This document shows, piece after piece, positions 50,902-60,029 of a stretch of DNA of 64,000 nt. Where the stretch lies: assembly GCF_016907655.1 (NCBI RefSeq), contig NZ_JAFBCL010000001.1, positions 3,568,001 to 3,632,000 on the forward strand, given 5' to 3'. Below the pieces are notes generated by a model. It made no database searches. It was given only the letters and a program-made list of their open reading frames with translations, and was not told where the DNA came from. The stretch comes from Saccharothrix algeriensis. Its GTDB lineage: Bacteria > Actinomycetota > Actinomycetes > Mycobacteriales > Pseudonocardiaceae. Both the position numbers and the translations under genes were made by a program. Numbering within the stretch: position 1 is the first letter of the stretch; each line of letters begins with the position of its first letter.

Positions 50902-52017
50902 GTGAAGACCAAGCGGCACGGCGCCGTCGTCGGCCTGATCGCGGCCGGTGCGCTTCTGCTCACCGCATGTGGCAGCGACAACAACACCGGCTCGAACACC
51001 CCGGCGTCCAACGCGTCCGGCGTGCCCGTCGAGTGCGGCGGCAAGACCAAGCTGAACGCAGAGGGCTCCTCCGCGCAGAAGAACGCGATCGACACCTTCA
51101 TCCAGGCGTACCAGCAGCGCTGCCCCGGCGTCGACGTCGCGTACAACGCGTCCGGCTCCGGCACGGGCGTGAAGAACTTCAACGCCGGCCAGGTCGACTT
51201 CGGCGGTTCGGACTCGGCGCTGTCCAAGGACAAGGGCGAGGTCGAGGCCGCCGCCAAGCGCTGCCAGACCAACCCGGCCTGGCACCTCCCGCTGGTCTTC
51301 GGCCCGGTCGCCATCGGCTACAAGCTCGAGGGCGTCGACGGCCTGGTGCTCAACGGCGACGTCACCGCCAAGATCTTCAACGGCACCGTCAAGAAGTGGA
51401 ACGCCCCGGAGATCCAGGCGCTCAACTCCGGCGCCTCCCTGCCGGACAAGGACATCACGGTCGTCTACCGGTCCGACGAGTCCGGCACCACCGACAACTT
51501 CCAGAAGTACCTGAAGATCGCGTCCAAGGGCTCCTGGACCCAGGGCGACGGCAAGCAGTTCAAGGGCGGTGTCGGCGAGGGCAAGGAGAAGTCCGCCGGC
51601 GTCGCGCAGGCCACCGGCTCGGTCGACGGCGCCATCACCTACGTCGAGCTGTCGTTCGCGCAGGAGAACAAGCTGTCGCTGGCCAAGATCGACAACGGCG
51701 CCGGCCCGGTCGAGCTGACCAACGAGACCGTCGGCAAGGCCATCGACGCCGCGAAGATCAAGGGCGAGGGCAACGACCTGGTCCTCGACCTCGACTCCAT
51801 CTACGGCACCACGACCGCGGGCGCCTACCCGCTGCTGCTGGCCACCTACGAGATCGTGTGCTCCAAGGGCTACGACGCCGAGACCGCGCAGGCCATCCGC
51901 GCGTTCCTGACGGTCGCGGCGACCGACGGCCAGGCCGGCCTCGCCGACGCGGGCTACGCCCCGCTGCCCAAGGCATTCCAGGACAAGCTGCTGACCGCCA
52001 TCAAGGCGATCGCCTGA
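50902..52017 (+). CDS. pstS: Phosphate ABC transporter substrate-binding lipoprotein
   Basis: A 371-residue PstS. The lipobox is [10 protein letters not shown], followed by a Ser/Asn/Thr tether. The phosphate-binding loops are [12 protein letters not shown] near residue 55, [13 protein letters not shown] near 88, FGGSDSAL, and [16 protein letters not shown] near 190. GTG at 50902 has GGTGGAGG upstream; a longer frame starting at 50845 has no signal-peptide logic. First gene of the pstSCAB operon. Confidence 0.95.
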   Translation: MKTKRHGAVVGLIAAGALLLTACGSDNNTGSNTPASNASGVPVECGGKTKLNAEGSSAQKNAIDTFIQAYQQRCPGVDVAYNASGSGTGVKNFNAGQVDFGGSDSALSKDKGEVEAAAKRCQTNPAWHLPLVFGPVAIGYKLEGVDGLVLNGDVTAKIFNGTVKKWNAPEIQALNSGASLPDKDITVVYRSDESGTTDNFQKYLKIASKGSWTQGDGKQFKGGVGEGKEKSAGVAQATGSVDGAITYVELSFAQENKLSLAKIDNGAGPVELTNETVGKAIDAAKIKGEGNDLVLDLDSIYGTTTAGAYPLLLATYEIVCSKGYDAETAQAIRAFLTVAATDGQAGLADAGYAPLPKAFQDKLLTAIKAIA

Positions 52018-52054
52018 CCCGGCCGGCCGACACCCCGCCGACGCCGTAGCAGCG

Positions 52055-53113
52055 ATGAACGACCGCACTGTGGCCCAGCGCCCCGCGGGCACCGGAACCC
52101 CCGGCGCCCGCCGGGGCGTTCCGGCTGCTCGACCCGACTCGGAGGCTCCGATTCCCCCGACCACGGAAGCCGATCAGAAAGCACCACACGTCCGGCCGGG
52201 TGACCGGATCTTCCGCGGCCTCGCCACCGGCTCGGGCGTCTTCATCGTCGTCCTCATCGGGGCCATCGGGCTCTTCCTGCTGTTGCAGGCCGTCCCGTCC
52301 CTCGCGCTGGACCAGGTCAACTTCCTGACCAGCCGCGAGTGGTCCACCGGCGACGTGAGCAACATGCGGTACGGCATCCTCGACCTCCTCCTGGTCACCG
52401 TGGTGTCGTCCGCGTTCGCCCTGGTCATCGCGATGCCCATCGCCCTGGGCATCGCCCTGTTCCTCACCCAGTACGCGCCGCGCCGGCTCGCCCGGCCGTT
52501 CGCCTACGTCGTCGACCTGCTCTCGGCCGTGCCGTCGATCATCTACGGCCTGTGGGGCCTGCTGGTGCTCGCGCCCGTGCTGACGCCGGTCGGCGAGTGG
52601 CTGACCGGCGCGCTGGGCTTCATCCCGCTGTTCGCCGAGGGCAACGTCAGCATCGCGCTGGGCGGCACCATCTTCACCGCCGGCATCGTGCTCGCCGTGA
52701 TGATCCTGCCGATCATCACCGCGGTCAGCCGCGAGGTCTTCGAGCGCACGCCGCCCGCGCACGTCGAGGGCGCCATCGCGCTGGGCGCCACCAAGTGGGA
52801 GGTCGTGCGGACCACCGTCCTGCCGTTCGGCAAGGCGGGCTACGTCAGCGCCTCCATGCTCGGCCTCGGCCGCGCCCTCGGCGAGACCATCGCGCTGATG
52901 ATCATCCTGAGCGCCACCAACTCGGCGTTCGGCTGGAGCCTGTTCGACGGCGGCGCGACCTTCGCGTCCAAGATCGCGCTGGCCGCGCCGGAGTTCAACG
53001 ACCCGCGCTCGGCGGGCGCGTACATCGCCGCCGGCCTGGTGCTGTTCCTGTTGACCTTCGTGGTCAACGCCATCGCCCGGGCCATCGTCGCCGGCCACAA
53101 GGAGTACGAATGA
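52055..53113 (+). CDS. pstC: Phosphate ABC transporter permease PstC
   Basis: A 352-residue permease with six core helices and an unusually long, Pro/Arg-rich cytoplasmic N-terminus of about 50 residues. The first helix is [20 protein letters not shown]. The EAA-type coupling loop is [20 protein letters not shown] followed by [15 protein letters not shown]. It overlaps pstA by 4 nt (ATGA). Confidence 0.94.
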   Translation: MNDRTVAQRPAGTGTPGARRGVPAARPDSEAPIPPTTEADQKAPHVRPGDRIFRGLATGSGVFIVVLIGAIGLFLLLQAVPSLALDQVNFLTSREWSTGDVSNMRYGILDLLLVTVVSSAFALVIAMPIALGIALFLTQYAPRRLARPFAYVVDLLSAVPSIIYGLWGLLVLAPVLTPVGEWLTGALGFIPLFAEGNVSIALGGTIFTAGIVLAVMILPIITAVSREVFERTPPAHVEGAIALGATKWEVVRTTVLPFGKAGYVSASMLGLGRALGETIALMIILSATNSAFGWSLFDGGATFASKIALAAPEFNDPRSAGAYIAAGLVLFLLTFVVNAIARAIVAGHKEYE

Positions 53114-54024
53114 AGACGGCGACGGCGGACCTGAACCGCCTCGCGACGCCGCCGACGTTCCAGAGCGTCAGCGCCGCGCGCAAGGTCAAGAACGGCATCG
53201 CGACCGCACTGGTGTACCTGGCCTTCGCCGTCGCGATCGTGCCGCTGGCGTGGGTGCTCTACACCGTCGTGCAGCGCGGCCTGCCGGTCGCCCTGGACCT
53301 CGACTGGTGGCAGAAGTCGCTGTCCGGCCTGCTGTCCAAGCAGGAGGGCGGCGGCGTCTACCACGCCATCTACGGCACCCTGACGCAGGGCCTGGTGTGC
53401 GGCCTGATCTCCGTGCCGATCGGCCTGTTCGTGGCGATCTACCTGGTCGAGTACGGCGGCCGGTCCCGGCTGGCGAAGGCCACCACGTTCATGGTCGACA
53501 TCCTGACCGGTGTGCCGTCCATCGTGGCCGCGCTGTTCGTCTACACGCTGTGGATCACCACGTTCGGCTTCGGCCGCAGCGGGTTCGCGGTGTCGCTGGC
53601 GCTGGTGCTGCTGATGGTGCCGGTGATCGTGCGCACCACCGAGGAGATGCTCAAGATCGTCCCGGACGAGCTGCGCGAGGCGTCCTACGCGCTGGGCATC
53701 CCGAAGTGGAAGACCATCGTCAAGATCGTCATCCCGACGGCGCTGTCCGGCATCCTGACCGGCGTCATGCTCGCCCTGGCCCGCGTCATGGGCGAGACCG
53801 CGCCGGTGCTGGTCCTGGCCGCGTACGCGCCGTTCATCAACTACAACCTGTTCGACGGGCCGATGGCGTCGCTCCCGCTGCTGATGGCCAACGAGCGCAA
53901 CAACCCGACCCAGGCGGGTTTCGAGCGGATCTGGGGTGCGGCGATCACCCTGGTCCTGATCATCACGCTGTTCAACCTGCTGGCGACCGCGATCTCGCGG
54001 TGGCTGGCCCCGAAGACCAAGTGA
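53110..54024 (+). CDS. pstA: Phosphate ABC transporter permease PstA
   Basis: A 304-residue permease with six helices. Signatures are [36 protein letters not shown], the coupling loop [20 protein letters not shown], and [19 protein letters not shown]. The ATG at 53110 overlaps the pstC stop. pstB follows 10 nt later. Confidence 0.95.
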   Translation: MKTATADLNRLATPPTFQSVSAARKVKNGIATALVYLAFAVAIVPLAWVLYTVVQRGLPVALDLDWWQKSLSGLLSKQEGGGVYHAIYGTLTQGLVCGLISVPIGLFVAIYLVEYGGRSRLAKATTFMVDILTGVPSIVAALFVYTLWITTFGFGRSGFAVSLALVLLMVPVIVRTTEEMLKIVPDELREASYALGIPKWKTIVKIVIPTALSGILTGVMLALARVMGETAPVLVLAAYAPFINYNLFDGPMASLPLLMANERNNPTQAGFERIWGAAITLVLIITLFNLLATAISRWLAPKTK

Positions 54025-54034
54025 GCGGGCGGTT

Positions 54035-54811
54035 ATGGCCAAGCGCATCGACGTGAAGGACCTCAACCTGTACTACGGCAAGTTCCACGCCGTGGACGGG
54101 GTTTCGCTCGCCGTGCCGCCGAAGAACGTGACCGCGTTCATCGGCCCGTCGGGTTGCGGCAAGTCCACCGTGCTGCGGTCGCTGAACCGGATGCACGAGG
54201 TGGCGCCCGGCGCCCGCGTCGAGGGCAACGTGCTGCTGGACGGCGAGGACATCTACGCCTCCGCGGTCGACCCCGTGCAGGTGCGGCGGACCATCGGCAT
54301 GGTGTTCCAGCGCCCCAACCCGTTCCCCACGATGTCCATCCGCGACAACGTGGTGGCGGGCCTGAAGCTCGCGGGTGAGCGCAGCAAGAAGAAGCTCGAC
54401 GAGGTGGCCGAGCGGTCGCTGCGCGGGGCGAACCTGTGGAACGAGGTGAAGGACCGCCTCGACCGGCCCGGCGGCGGCCTGTCCGGTGGTCAGCAGCAGC
54501 GCCTGTGCATCGCGCGGGCCATCGCCGTGCAGCCCGACGTGCTGCTGATGGACGAGCCGTGCTCCGCGCTGGACCCGATCTCCACGCTGGCGATCGAGGA
54601 CCTGATCACGGAGTTGAAGAAGGAGTACACGATCGTCATCGTGACCCACAACATGCAGCAGGCGGCGCGGGTCAGCGACCAGACCGCGTTCTTCAACCTG
54701 CTCGGCGTGGGCCAGCCCGGTCGGCTGATCGAGGTGGACGACACGGAGAAGATCTTCTCCAACCCCAGCCAGAAGGCCACCGAGGACTACATCTCGGGTC
54801 GTTTCGGCTGA
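54035..54811 (+). CDS. pstB: Phosphate ABC transporter ATPase PstB
   Basis: A 258-residue ATPase. Walker A is [10 protein letters not shown], the Q-loop region [15 protein letters not shown], the signature [14 protein letters not shown], Walker [14 protein letters not shown] and the switch His in [13 protein letters not shown]. The C-terminus EDYISGRFG is standard for PstB. Its last 30 nt also exist as a decayed copy at 55688-55720, showing that the gene end was one boundary of a tandem duplication. Confidence 0.96.
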   Translation: MAKRIDVKDLNLYYGKFHAVDGVSLAVPPKNVTAFIGPSGCGKSTVLRSLNRMHEVAPGARVEGNVLLDGEDIYASAVDPVQVRRTIGMVFQRPNPFPTMSIRDNVVAGLKLAGERSKKKLDEVAERSLRGANLWNEVKDRLDRPGGGLSGGQQQRLCIARAIAVQPDVLLMDEPCSALDPISTLAIEDLITELKKEYTIVIVTHNMQQAARVSDQTAFFNLLGVGQPGRLIEVDDTEKIFSNPSQKATEDYISGRFG

Positions 54812-54827
54812 GTCGTTGCCGGTCTTG

Positions 54828-54861
54828 CAGGGGCCTTCCCGCCGTGGCGGGAAGGCCCCTG
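54828..54861. terminator. pstSCAB terminator (copy A)
   Basis: A 16-bp GC stem starting CAGGGGCCTTCCCGCC with a 2-nt loop, 17 nt after pstB. The same hairpin recurs at 55737-55770 as part of the duplicated segment. Confidence 0.88.
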
Positions 54862-54985
54862 TGTGTTGTGGTTCTGGTCACGTCATCACCCGGCCGGGTG
54901 TGCTGCCGCTACGTGTCGCGTGGCCGTCGAGGCACCGGTCTGATTCGGCGGCCGTCGTAGTCGAGACGGGTTCTGGGCTGCGCGG

Positions 54986-54991
54986 TACCGT
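54986..54991 (+). promoter_or_regulatory. Candidate -10 box, copy A of duplicated promoter
   Basis: TACCGT lies within GGTTCTGGGCTGCGCGGTAC, a stretch shared with copy B (55895-55900). Conservation of both copies suggests a working promoter for each lipoprotein unit. The -35 region differs between copies (CGAGAC against GGGACA). Confidence 0.5.
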
Positions 54992-54997
54992 TCTCGA

Positions 54998-55087
54998 CTT
55001 GCCGACGCGAGGGTCGCTCTCCAGAAAGCGATCGGGAACTATCGCGAAGTTGGCGACGCGGCCGCCGGCGGTCTGAAGCGTTACTGA
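54998..55087 (+). pseudogene. 3' remnant of a small ESX gene
   Basis: Ninety nucleotides encode the last 29 residues and stop of a copy of the small ESX protein at 55933. ALQKAIGNYREVGDAAAGG here aligns with ALRKAIENYREVDDAAASG there, in frame and at the same distance (1 nt) from the following lipoprotein start. The first 105 codons, start and ribosome site are deleted. The export motif is also lost, since Asp124 of the intact gene is Gly here. Confidence 0.82.
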
Positions 55088-55088
55088 G

Positions 55089-55658
55089 GTGGGGATGCAG
55101 TTGACCAGGGATTTAGCGACCCGTTCCATCCTGCTGATCCTGGTGGCAGGGTTGGTGCTGACGGGGTGCACGACGACGGATCCAGGCAACGCCACGGCGG
55201 GTCGTGACAGCACCTTTACGACGGAGACCTCGGAGGGGACCACCACCACGTCAGCGCCTGCGGGTGGAGGGGACGAGTTGGCCAAGTTCGACGCGTGCGC
55301 CGAGTTGAACGCCGTCGCGGGCCAGTTCGCGCTGTCTCGGATCGAGAAGGTCGGCGCCAAGGGGTGCCAGGCACGCTGGGGGCAGACGACGACCGCCGTC
55401 ACGATCGTCGCAGTCCCGGAGCTGCCCATCGGGGAGGCCACCGGCGGGCCCGACGCCCGGTACTCCGATGTCATGATCGGTGCGCGCAAGGCCAAGCGCG
55501 TCGAGGCCGGTCTCACCGACGTCTCGTGCCTGGTGGCGGTCGAGGTCACTGCCGAGTCCCGAGTCGACTTCTACGGTGCGGCCACCACGTCCGTCGACGA
55601 GTCCTGCGCTGCTGCGACCAAGCTCGCCGAAGCCGTCGAACCCAAGCTGCCGAAGTAG
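55089..55658 (+). CDS. DUF3558-family lipoprotein (duplicated copy A)
   Basis: A 189-residue lipoprotein with lipobox LVLTGCTTTDPGN and a Thr-rich tether, followed by FDACAELNAVAGQFALSRIE and the closing KLAEAVEPKLPK. It is a paralogue of the gene at 56339; signal peptide, tether composition and the last 12 residues are almost identical, while the centre has diverged. GTG at 55089 (ATG in the paralogue) follows the ESX remnant. With its ESX partner lost, its own expression must come from the duplicated promoter at 54986. The reading frame is intact, so the gene is probably functional. Confidence 0.82.
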   Translation: MGMQLTRDLATRSILLILVAGLVLTGCTTTDPGNATAGRDSTFTTETSEGTTTTSAPAGGGDELAKFDACAELNAVAGQFALSRIEKVGAKGCQARWGQTTTAVTIVAVPELPIGEATGGPDARYSDVMIGARKAKRVEAGLTDVSCLVAVEVTAESRVDFYGAATTSVDESCAAATKLAEAVEPKLPK

Positions 55659-55663
55659 GGCTG

Positions 55664-55720
55664 GAGCGGAATCTGAAGCAGGTGGTCGAGGGCTACGTCT
55701 CGGGTGGTCGTTCCGGCTGA
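55664..55720 (+). pseudogene. Fused remnants of a PPE-like gene and the pstB tail
   Basis: 55664-55696 matches 57119-57151 inside the intact PPE-like gene at 29 of 33 positions (encoding Leu-Glu-Gln-Val-Val-Glu-Asp-Tyr there). From 55688 onward the sequence instead matches the pstB 3' end, through its stop at 55720 and on into the terminator. The two matches meet at GAGGGCTAC, the counterpart of GAGGACTAC in both parents. This is the novel joint of a tandem duplication. Confidence 0.82.
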
Positions 55721-55736
55721 GTCGTTGCCGGTCTTG

Positions 55737-55770
55737 CAGGGGCCTTCCCGCCATGGTGGGAAGGCCCCTG
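55737..55770. terminator. Duplicated pstB-type terminator (copy B)
   Basis: The same hairpin as at 54828 (13-bp stem CAGGGGCCTTCCC) with a changed loop. It now separates the first lipoprotein gene from the second ESX unit. Confidence 0.85.
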
Positions 55771-55894
55771 TGTGTTGTGGTTCTGATCACGTCATCACCC
55801 GGTCAGGTGTGCTGCCGCTGCGTGGCACGTGGCCGTCGGGGAACCCGTCTGATTCGGTCGTCGTCATAGTTGGGACAGGTTCTGGGCTGCGCGG

Positions 55895-55900
55895 TACCGT
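55895..55900 (+). promoter_or_regulatory. Candidate -10 box, copy B of duplicated promoter
   Basis: TACCGT in the same context as copy A, 33 nt before the small ESX gene start. TTGGGACAG upstream is a possible -35 element. Confidence 0.5.
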
Positions 55901-55932
55901 GCTGGGCGGGAATCGCGTGATCGCGGGGGGTA

Positions 55933-56337
55933 GTGGTGTCGGCACAGGGAGCGTGGAGCGCGCAGTCCATGCAGGCGATGACGGCCGGCATGCAGGGGCT
56001 CAAGCAGGCGGCGGAGTCCGGCTCGTTCGCCATCAGCCAGGCCGGTGCCGAGGCTTACATCAAGGCCATCGAAGACGCCGAGGGTGAGATCAACAACCTG
56101 GACCTCAACCTCCTCGACCTCGCGCAGGAGACCAAGCTCGGCACCAGCCCTGATGCCCAGGCGATGAGTCGCTACAACATGGAGAACGTGCACGGCGGCG
56201 GGGGCACCACCGGCATCATGCCCGCGATCGACCAGCTGAAGGCCGCGCTGTCGGAGGCCAAGGCGGCGTTGCGAAAGGCGATCGAGAACTACCGCGAAGT
56301 CGACGACGCGGCGGCGAGCGGTCTCAAGAGCTACTGA
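55933..56337 (+). CDS. Small helical ESX-type secreted protein (module 2)
   Basis: A 134-residue helical-hairpin protein. The C-terminal ENYREVDDAAA provides Tyr120-x-x-x-Asp124, the YxxxD/E type VII export signal. A glycine turn (VHGGGGTTGIMP) joins two helical halves. The W-x-G turn is absent. GTG at 55933 or at 55936 could start it; GGGGGG lies just upstream. It is followed 1 nt later by the lipoprotein gene, so they are coupled. A truncated copy lies at 54998. Confidence 0.72.
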   Translation: MVSAQGAWSAQSMQAMTAGMQGLKQAAESGSFAISQAGAEAYIKAIEDAEGEINNLDLNLLDLAQETKLGTSPDAQAMSRYNMENVHGGGGTTGIMPAIDQLKAALSEAKAALRKAIENYREVDDAAASGLKSY

Positions 56338-56338
56338 G

Positions 56339-56917
56339 ATGGGGATGCAGTTGTCCAGGAAGCTGGCGGTCCGTTCGGTCCTGCCGATCGCAGTGGTCGG
56401 CCTGGTGCTGGCGGGGTGCACGACGAAGGACCCCGGGAACCCCACGTCGAGTGGTGACAGCACCACTACCGGCGCCACGACCGGGACGTCGGAGGAGTCG
56501 ACCACCACTTCGGCTCCTACCGGCGGTGGCGCGGACCTGGCGAAGTTCGATCCATGCGCGGAGATGAACGCCGTCGCGGGTCAGCTCTCGCTGACCGGCA
56601 TCGAGGAGGACGGCAAGCAGGCGTGCATGGCCAAGTGGGGCAACTCGACGACCAGGGTGCGTATCAGGGTGTACCCGGAGCTCGGCATCGCCGACGTGGT
56701 GGCGAAGCCTGACGCGCAGATCACCGAGACCACCATCGGTTCGCACAAAGCCAAGATTGCCAAAGCCGCGCTGAGCAAGACCGACTGCGATGTGTCCGTC
56801 GAGATCACCGCCAAGTCCAGGGTCGACTTCTTCGGCGCGGCCACCGCCTCCGCCGACGAGGCGTGCGACGCGGCCAAGGAGCTCGCCGAAGCCGTCGAAC
56901 CCAAGCTGCCGAAGTAG
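56339..56917 (+). CDS. DUF3558-family lipoprotein (copy B, module 2)
   Basis: A 192-residue lipoprotein. The lipobox is LVLAGCTTKDPGN, then a Ser/Thr-rich tether to about residue 60, and a domain with FDPCAEMNAVAGQLSLTGIE, QACMAKWGN and SKTDCDVSVEI. It is paralogous to the gene at 55089 and more distantly to that at 9600. ATG at 56339 follows the ESX gene by one nucleotide. The PPE-like gene starts 15 nt after its stop. Confidence 0.83.
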   Translation: MGMQLSRKLAVRSVLPIAVVGLVLAGCTTKDPGNPTSSGDSTTTGATTGTSEESTTTSAPTGGGADLAKFDPCAEMNAVAGQLSLTGIEEDGKQACMAKWGNSTTRVRIRVYPELGIADVVAKPDAQITETTIGSHKAKIAKAALSKTDCDVSVEITAKSRVDFFGAATASADEACDAAKELAEAVEPKLPK

Positions 56918-56932
56918 GACAGGAGCAGAGCC

Positions 56933-58480
56933 GTGGCACCGCCGGACCCGCAGAACCCCAACGCGACCAAGGTCGACTACGTCGGTCAGACCGAGGCGGA
57001 GCTGCGTGCCGAGTACGACCGGAAGGTCCAGGAGAACCCGGGCTTCGGCAACGTGGTTCCCAACTTCCTGGCCTACCTCGACTACAAGTCGGAGTCGGCG
57101 CGGCACCAGGCCCAGCAGGAGCGGCAGCTGGAGCAGGTGGTCGAGGACTACCGGCCGCCGATGTCGACGGCCGGGTCGTTCTACCTGGGCTACCCGCACG
57201 ACCAGCTCAAGTCCATGGTCACCGACAACATGGCGCCCAGCACGGCCGACGAGCAGGGCGAGGCGTGGACGAAGATCGGCAACACGCTGGTCGACCTGCA
57301 GGACAACCTGACCAAGGCGACCGAGGCCAGCAAGGGCGCGTGGCAGGGCGCCGCGGCGAGCGCCGCGCAGGGCTACTTCACCGACATGGCCGCCTGGTCG
57401 GGCAACGCCGCCCAGGGCGCGCAGCTGACCGGCAACAAGCTCTACGAGCAGAGCCAGGCCGCCGAGACGGCCAAGTCGGCGATGCCCGAGCCGGTGCAGT
57501 TCAGCACGGCCGACGCCTACAAGATGTTCTTCTCCGAGCCGAACCCGTTCAAGTGGGCGGAGACGATCGACAAGATCGAGCAGAAGTTCGAGGAGAAGCA
57601 GCAGGCGCACGAGCGGGCGGCCGAGGTCATGACGACCATGTCGACCTCGTTCCAGGAGACCGGTTCCACGATGCCCGCGTTCGCGCCGCCCCCCACCATG
57701 GAGGGCTCCGGCGGCACGGGTGACTCGACCAACCCGAACCAGACCGGTGTCGGCGGCCGACCGACGGTCCCGGACGCCCCCGGCGGCGGTACGGGGGTCA
57801 CCGGCATCCCCGGCCCCGGTGGTGGCGGCAAGGGCGGTGGCAACACCAACCAGTCCGGCTGGACCCCGGGCGGTGGTCCCGGTGGCGGGCCGGGCGGCAT
57901 CCCCGGTCCGGGTCCCGGTCCCGGTGGCGGCGGTTGGCAACCCGGCCCCGCACCCATCCCGGGACCCGTCCCGGGACCGGGTCCCGGCCCCAGGCCCGGT
58001 CCGGGCAACCGGCCGCCCACGGGCCCGCGCCCGCCCGGCGTGCCGATCGGCCGCCCGGGCCCCGGTGGCGGTCCGGGCGGACGGGGCCTGCCCGGTGGTG
58101 GCGGCCCCGGTGGTGGCTCCGGCGGCGGTCGCGGCGGGCTGGGCGGGGGCCCTGGTGGCCTCGGTGGTCTCGGTGGCCCGGGCGGGTCGGCGGCGGCCGG
58201 TCGCGGCGGCTTCGGGCCCGGCGGGTCCTCGGGGATGCTGGGCGAGGCCGGGCGGTCCGGCGCGGGCGGCTTCGGCCCGTCCGGCAGCGGCGGTCCCGGT
58301 GGCGCGGCGGCCGGCCGCGGTGGCGCCGCCGCCGGGATGGGCATGGGCGGCATGGGCGCCGGGGCCGGTCGGGGTCAGGGCGAGGAGGACAAGGAGCACA
58401 AGGCCGCCTCGTACCTGGTCGAGACCGAGGACGTCTTCGGCGACGGCACGATGGTCGCGCCCCCGGTCATCGGCGGGTGA
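56933..58480 (+). CDS. PPE-like protein with Gly/Pro-rich tail (module 2)
   Basis: A 515-residue protein. The helical N-terminal 250 residues carry the WXG-type turn ASKGAWQGAAASAAQGYF near residue 141. A glycine/proline low-complexity region covers about 265-480. The acidic C-terminal tail is EHKAASYLVETEDVFGDG, then VAPPVIGG, matching the module 1 protein almost residue for residue. It is predicted ESX cargo bound by the downstream EspG. GTG at 56933 has ACAGGAG upstream. The stop overlaps the EspG start by 4 nt. Confidence 0.77.
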   Translation: MAPPDPQNPNATKVDYVGQTEAELRAEYDRKVQENPGFGNVVPNFLAYLDYKSESARHQAQQERQLEQVVEDYRPPMSTAGSFYLGYPHDQLKSMVTDNMAPSTADEQGEAWTKIGNTLVDLQDNLTKATEASKGAWQGAAASAAQGYFTDMAAWSGNAAQGAQLTGNKLYEQSQAAETAKSAMPEPVQFSTADAYKMFFSEPNPFKWAETIDKIEQKFEEKQQAHERAAEVMTTMSTSFQETGSTMPAFAPPPTMEGSGGTGDSTNPNQTGVGGRPTVPDAPGGGTGVTGIPGPGGGGKGGGNTNQSGWTPGGGPGGGPGGIPGPGPGPGGGGWQPGPAPIPGPVPGPGPGPRPGPGNRPPTGPRPPGVPIGRPGPGGGPGGRGLPGGGGPGGGSGGGRGGLGGGPGGLGGLGGPGGSAAAGRGGFGPGGSSGMLGEAGRSGAGGFGPSGSGGPGGAAAGRGGAAAGMGMGGMGAGAGRGQGEEDKEHKAASYLVETEDVFGDGTMVAPPVIGG

Positions 58481-59271
58481 GCGTGTTCTCGTTCGCCCTG
58501 TCGCACGCGGCGGCCGACGTGCTCTGGGAGGACCTGGAGCTGGGCAGCAGGCCGTACCCGTTCGACTTCCCCTACCTGGGGCAGACCCTCGACGAGCGGC
58601 GCGGCATCCGCAACGCCGTCTACCAGGACCTGGAAGCCCGCGGCCTGGCCCACCGCGGGCGGGTCGCCGCGGAGGTCGAGGAGGCGCTGACCCTGCTGGT
58701 GCGCTTCGAGCACTCGTTCACCGCGATCGCCTCGCTGGACCCGAAGAACGTGGAGCGCCAGCTGCTGGTCCGCAGCGGCGCGCAGGGCGAGCTGGCGGCG
58801 GTGGCGGTGCTGGACGAGCGCCGGCTGAAGGTCGACACCGTGCGGTCGTCGGCACTGCTGCGCGCGGTGGTGGACCGGATCCCGCCGGAGCGTCCCGGTC
58901 CGGGGCAGTCGCTGACGGTGCCGGTGCCGTCGTCCGCCCCGCCACCGCCGCGCCGCGACGAGGACTTCGCCGACGCCGGCTTCACCCGGGCGATGACGCC
59001 CCGGTCGACGGCGGCCTCGCAGGTGCGCGCCCTGGAAGCGGTGTTCGAGCGGCCCCGGCTGCGCGCCGGTCAGTTCGGCGTCACGGTCCGCGGCCGGCAC
59101 GGCCGGGAGCAGCGCGCGCCCCAGGTCGCCTGGTTCGACAACGACCAGGGCCGCTACATGACGCAGACGCGGCAGGGGCAGGACGGCCGGAAGTGGCTGA
59201 CCCACGCCCCCGCCGACAACGCGCGCATCGCCGCGCAGCTCGCCCAGGAGCTGAACGGACTGCTCAACTAG
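58477..59271 (+). CDS. EspG-family ESX secretion chaperone (module 2)
   Basis: A 264-residue EspG-like protein. It starts VFSFALSHAAADVLWEDLEL, with YPFDFPYLGQTLDERRGIRN, and has a C-terminal VAWFDNDQGRYMTQTRQGQ then WLTHAPADNARIAAQLAQEL. Residues about 145-175 form a Pro/Arg-rich loop (SSAPPPPRRDEDF). GTG at 58477 overlaps the PPE-like stop (GTGA), tighter than in module 1 where 117 nt and a hairpin intervene. It ends convergently with phoU. Confidence 0.8.
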   Translation: MSVFSFALSHAAADVLWEDLELGSRPYPFDFPYLGQTLDERRGIRNAVYQDLEARGLAHRGRVAAEVEEALTLLVRFEHSFTAIASLDPKNVERQLLVRSGAQGELAAVAVLDERRLKVDTVRSSALLRAVVDRIPPERPGPGQSLTVPVPSSAPPPPRRDEDFADAGFTRAMTPRSTAASQVRALEAVFERPRLRAGQFGVTVRGRHGREQRAPQVAWFDNDQGRYMTQTRQGQDGRKWLTHAPADNARIAAQLAQELNGLLN

Positions 59272-59322
59272 CCGCACCGCCCGCGAACTGCTCGACCGCC
59301 GCACCCGCCCGGGCGCGGCTGG

Positions 59323-59988
59323 TCAGTCGTCCATTTCGGTGCTGTAGCCGGGCATCCGGCCGGTGACCACGAAGACGGTGCGCTTGGCCACCGACACGGC
59401 GTGGTCGGCGAACCGCTCGTAGAAGCGGCCCAGCAGCGTGGTGTCCACGGCCGAGGGCACGCCGTGCGGCCACTCCTTGTCCATGATCACCGTGAACAGG
59501 TGGCGGTGCAGGTCGTCCATCGCGTCGTCCGCGTCCTCCAGCGAACGCGCCCGCTCGACGTCCTGGGTGCGGATGATGTCGGTGGCCTCCCGCGCGAGCT
59601 CGACCGCGATGCGGCCCATCTCGGCGAAGTACGGCTGCACCGTGTCGGACAGCACGTGGTTGGGGTGCCTGCGCCGCGCGGCCTTCGCCACGTGCAGCGC
59701 GAGGTCGCCCATGCGCTCGACGCTCTCCGCGGCGTGGATCACCGCGAGGACGATCCGCAGGTCGGTCGCGACCGGCGCCTGCAGGGCGAGCAGCGCGTAC
59801 GCCTGCTCCTCGATGCTGGCGCGGACGTCGTCGATCTTGACGTCGTCGCCGATCACCTGCTCGGCCAAGCCGAGGTCGGCTTGGAGCAGCGCGGAGGTCG
59901 CGCGCTGCATGGCCTCACCGGCCATGCCGCACATGTCGGCGAGCTGGTCGGCGAGTTGTCCGAGCTGGTCGTGGTAAGCCTCACGCAT
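59323..59988 (-). CDS. phoU: Phosphate transport system regulator PhoU (PhoY2 type)
   Basis: A 221-residue PhoU made of two three-helix bundles. Metal-cluster motifs are visible in each half: [20 protein letters not shown] and [18 protein letters not shown] (E-R-x-x-D-H/x). PhoU links Pst occupancy to the phosphate two-component system and persistence traits in mycobacteria (PhoY2). ATG at 59988 was chosen because the family begins MREAYHDQL and TACGCT lies 7 nt upstream, giving a leaderless start. A PHO box lies further upstream. Confidence 0.93.
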   Translation of the reverse strand: MREAYHDQLGQLADQLADMCGMAGEAMQRATSALLQADLGLAEQVIGDDVKIDDVRASIEEQAYALLALQAPVATDLRIVLAVIHAAESVERMGDLALHVAKAARRRHPNHVLSDTVQPYFAEMGRIAVELAREATDIIRTQDVERARSLEDADDAMDDLHRHLFTVIMDKEWPHGVPSAVDTTLLGRFYERFADHAVSVAKRTVFVVTGRMPGYSTEMDD

Positions 59989-59995
59989 GGCAGCC

Positions 59996-60001
59996 AGCGT
60001 A
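59996..60001 (-). promoter_or_regulatory. -10 box for phoU
   Basis: TACGCT on the minus strand ends 7 nt before the phoU ATG. The PHO box begins 29 nt further upstream, just beyond where a -35 box would lie, the usual place for an activator. Confidence 0.6.
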
Positions 60002-60029
60002 CGTGCAGGTTGTCGCCGTAGCGACATAC

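Noticed and set aside
54816-55076. An 86-codon frame between pstB and the first lipoprotein
   Set aside because: It runs through the terminator hairpin and reads the ESX remnant out of frame. The homologous reading frame is a different one.
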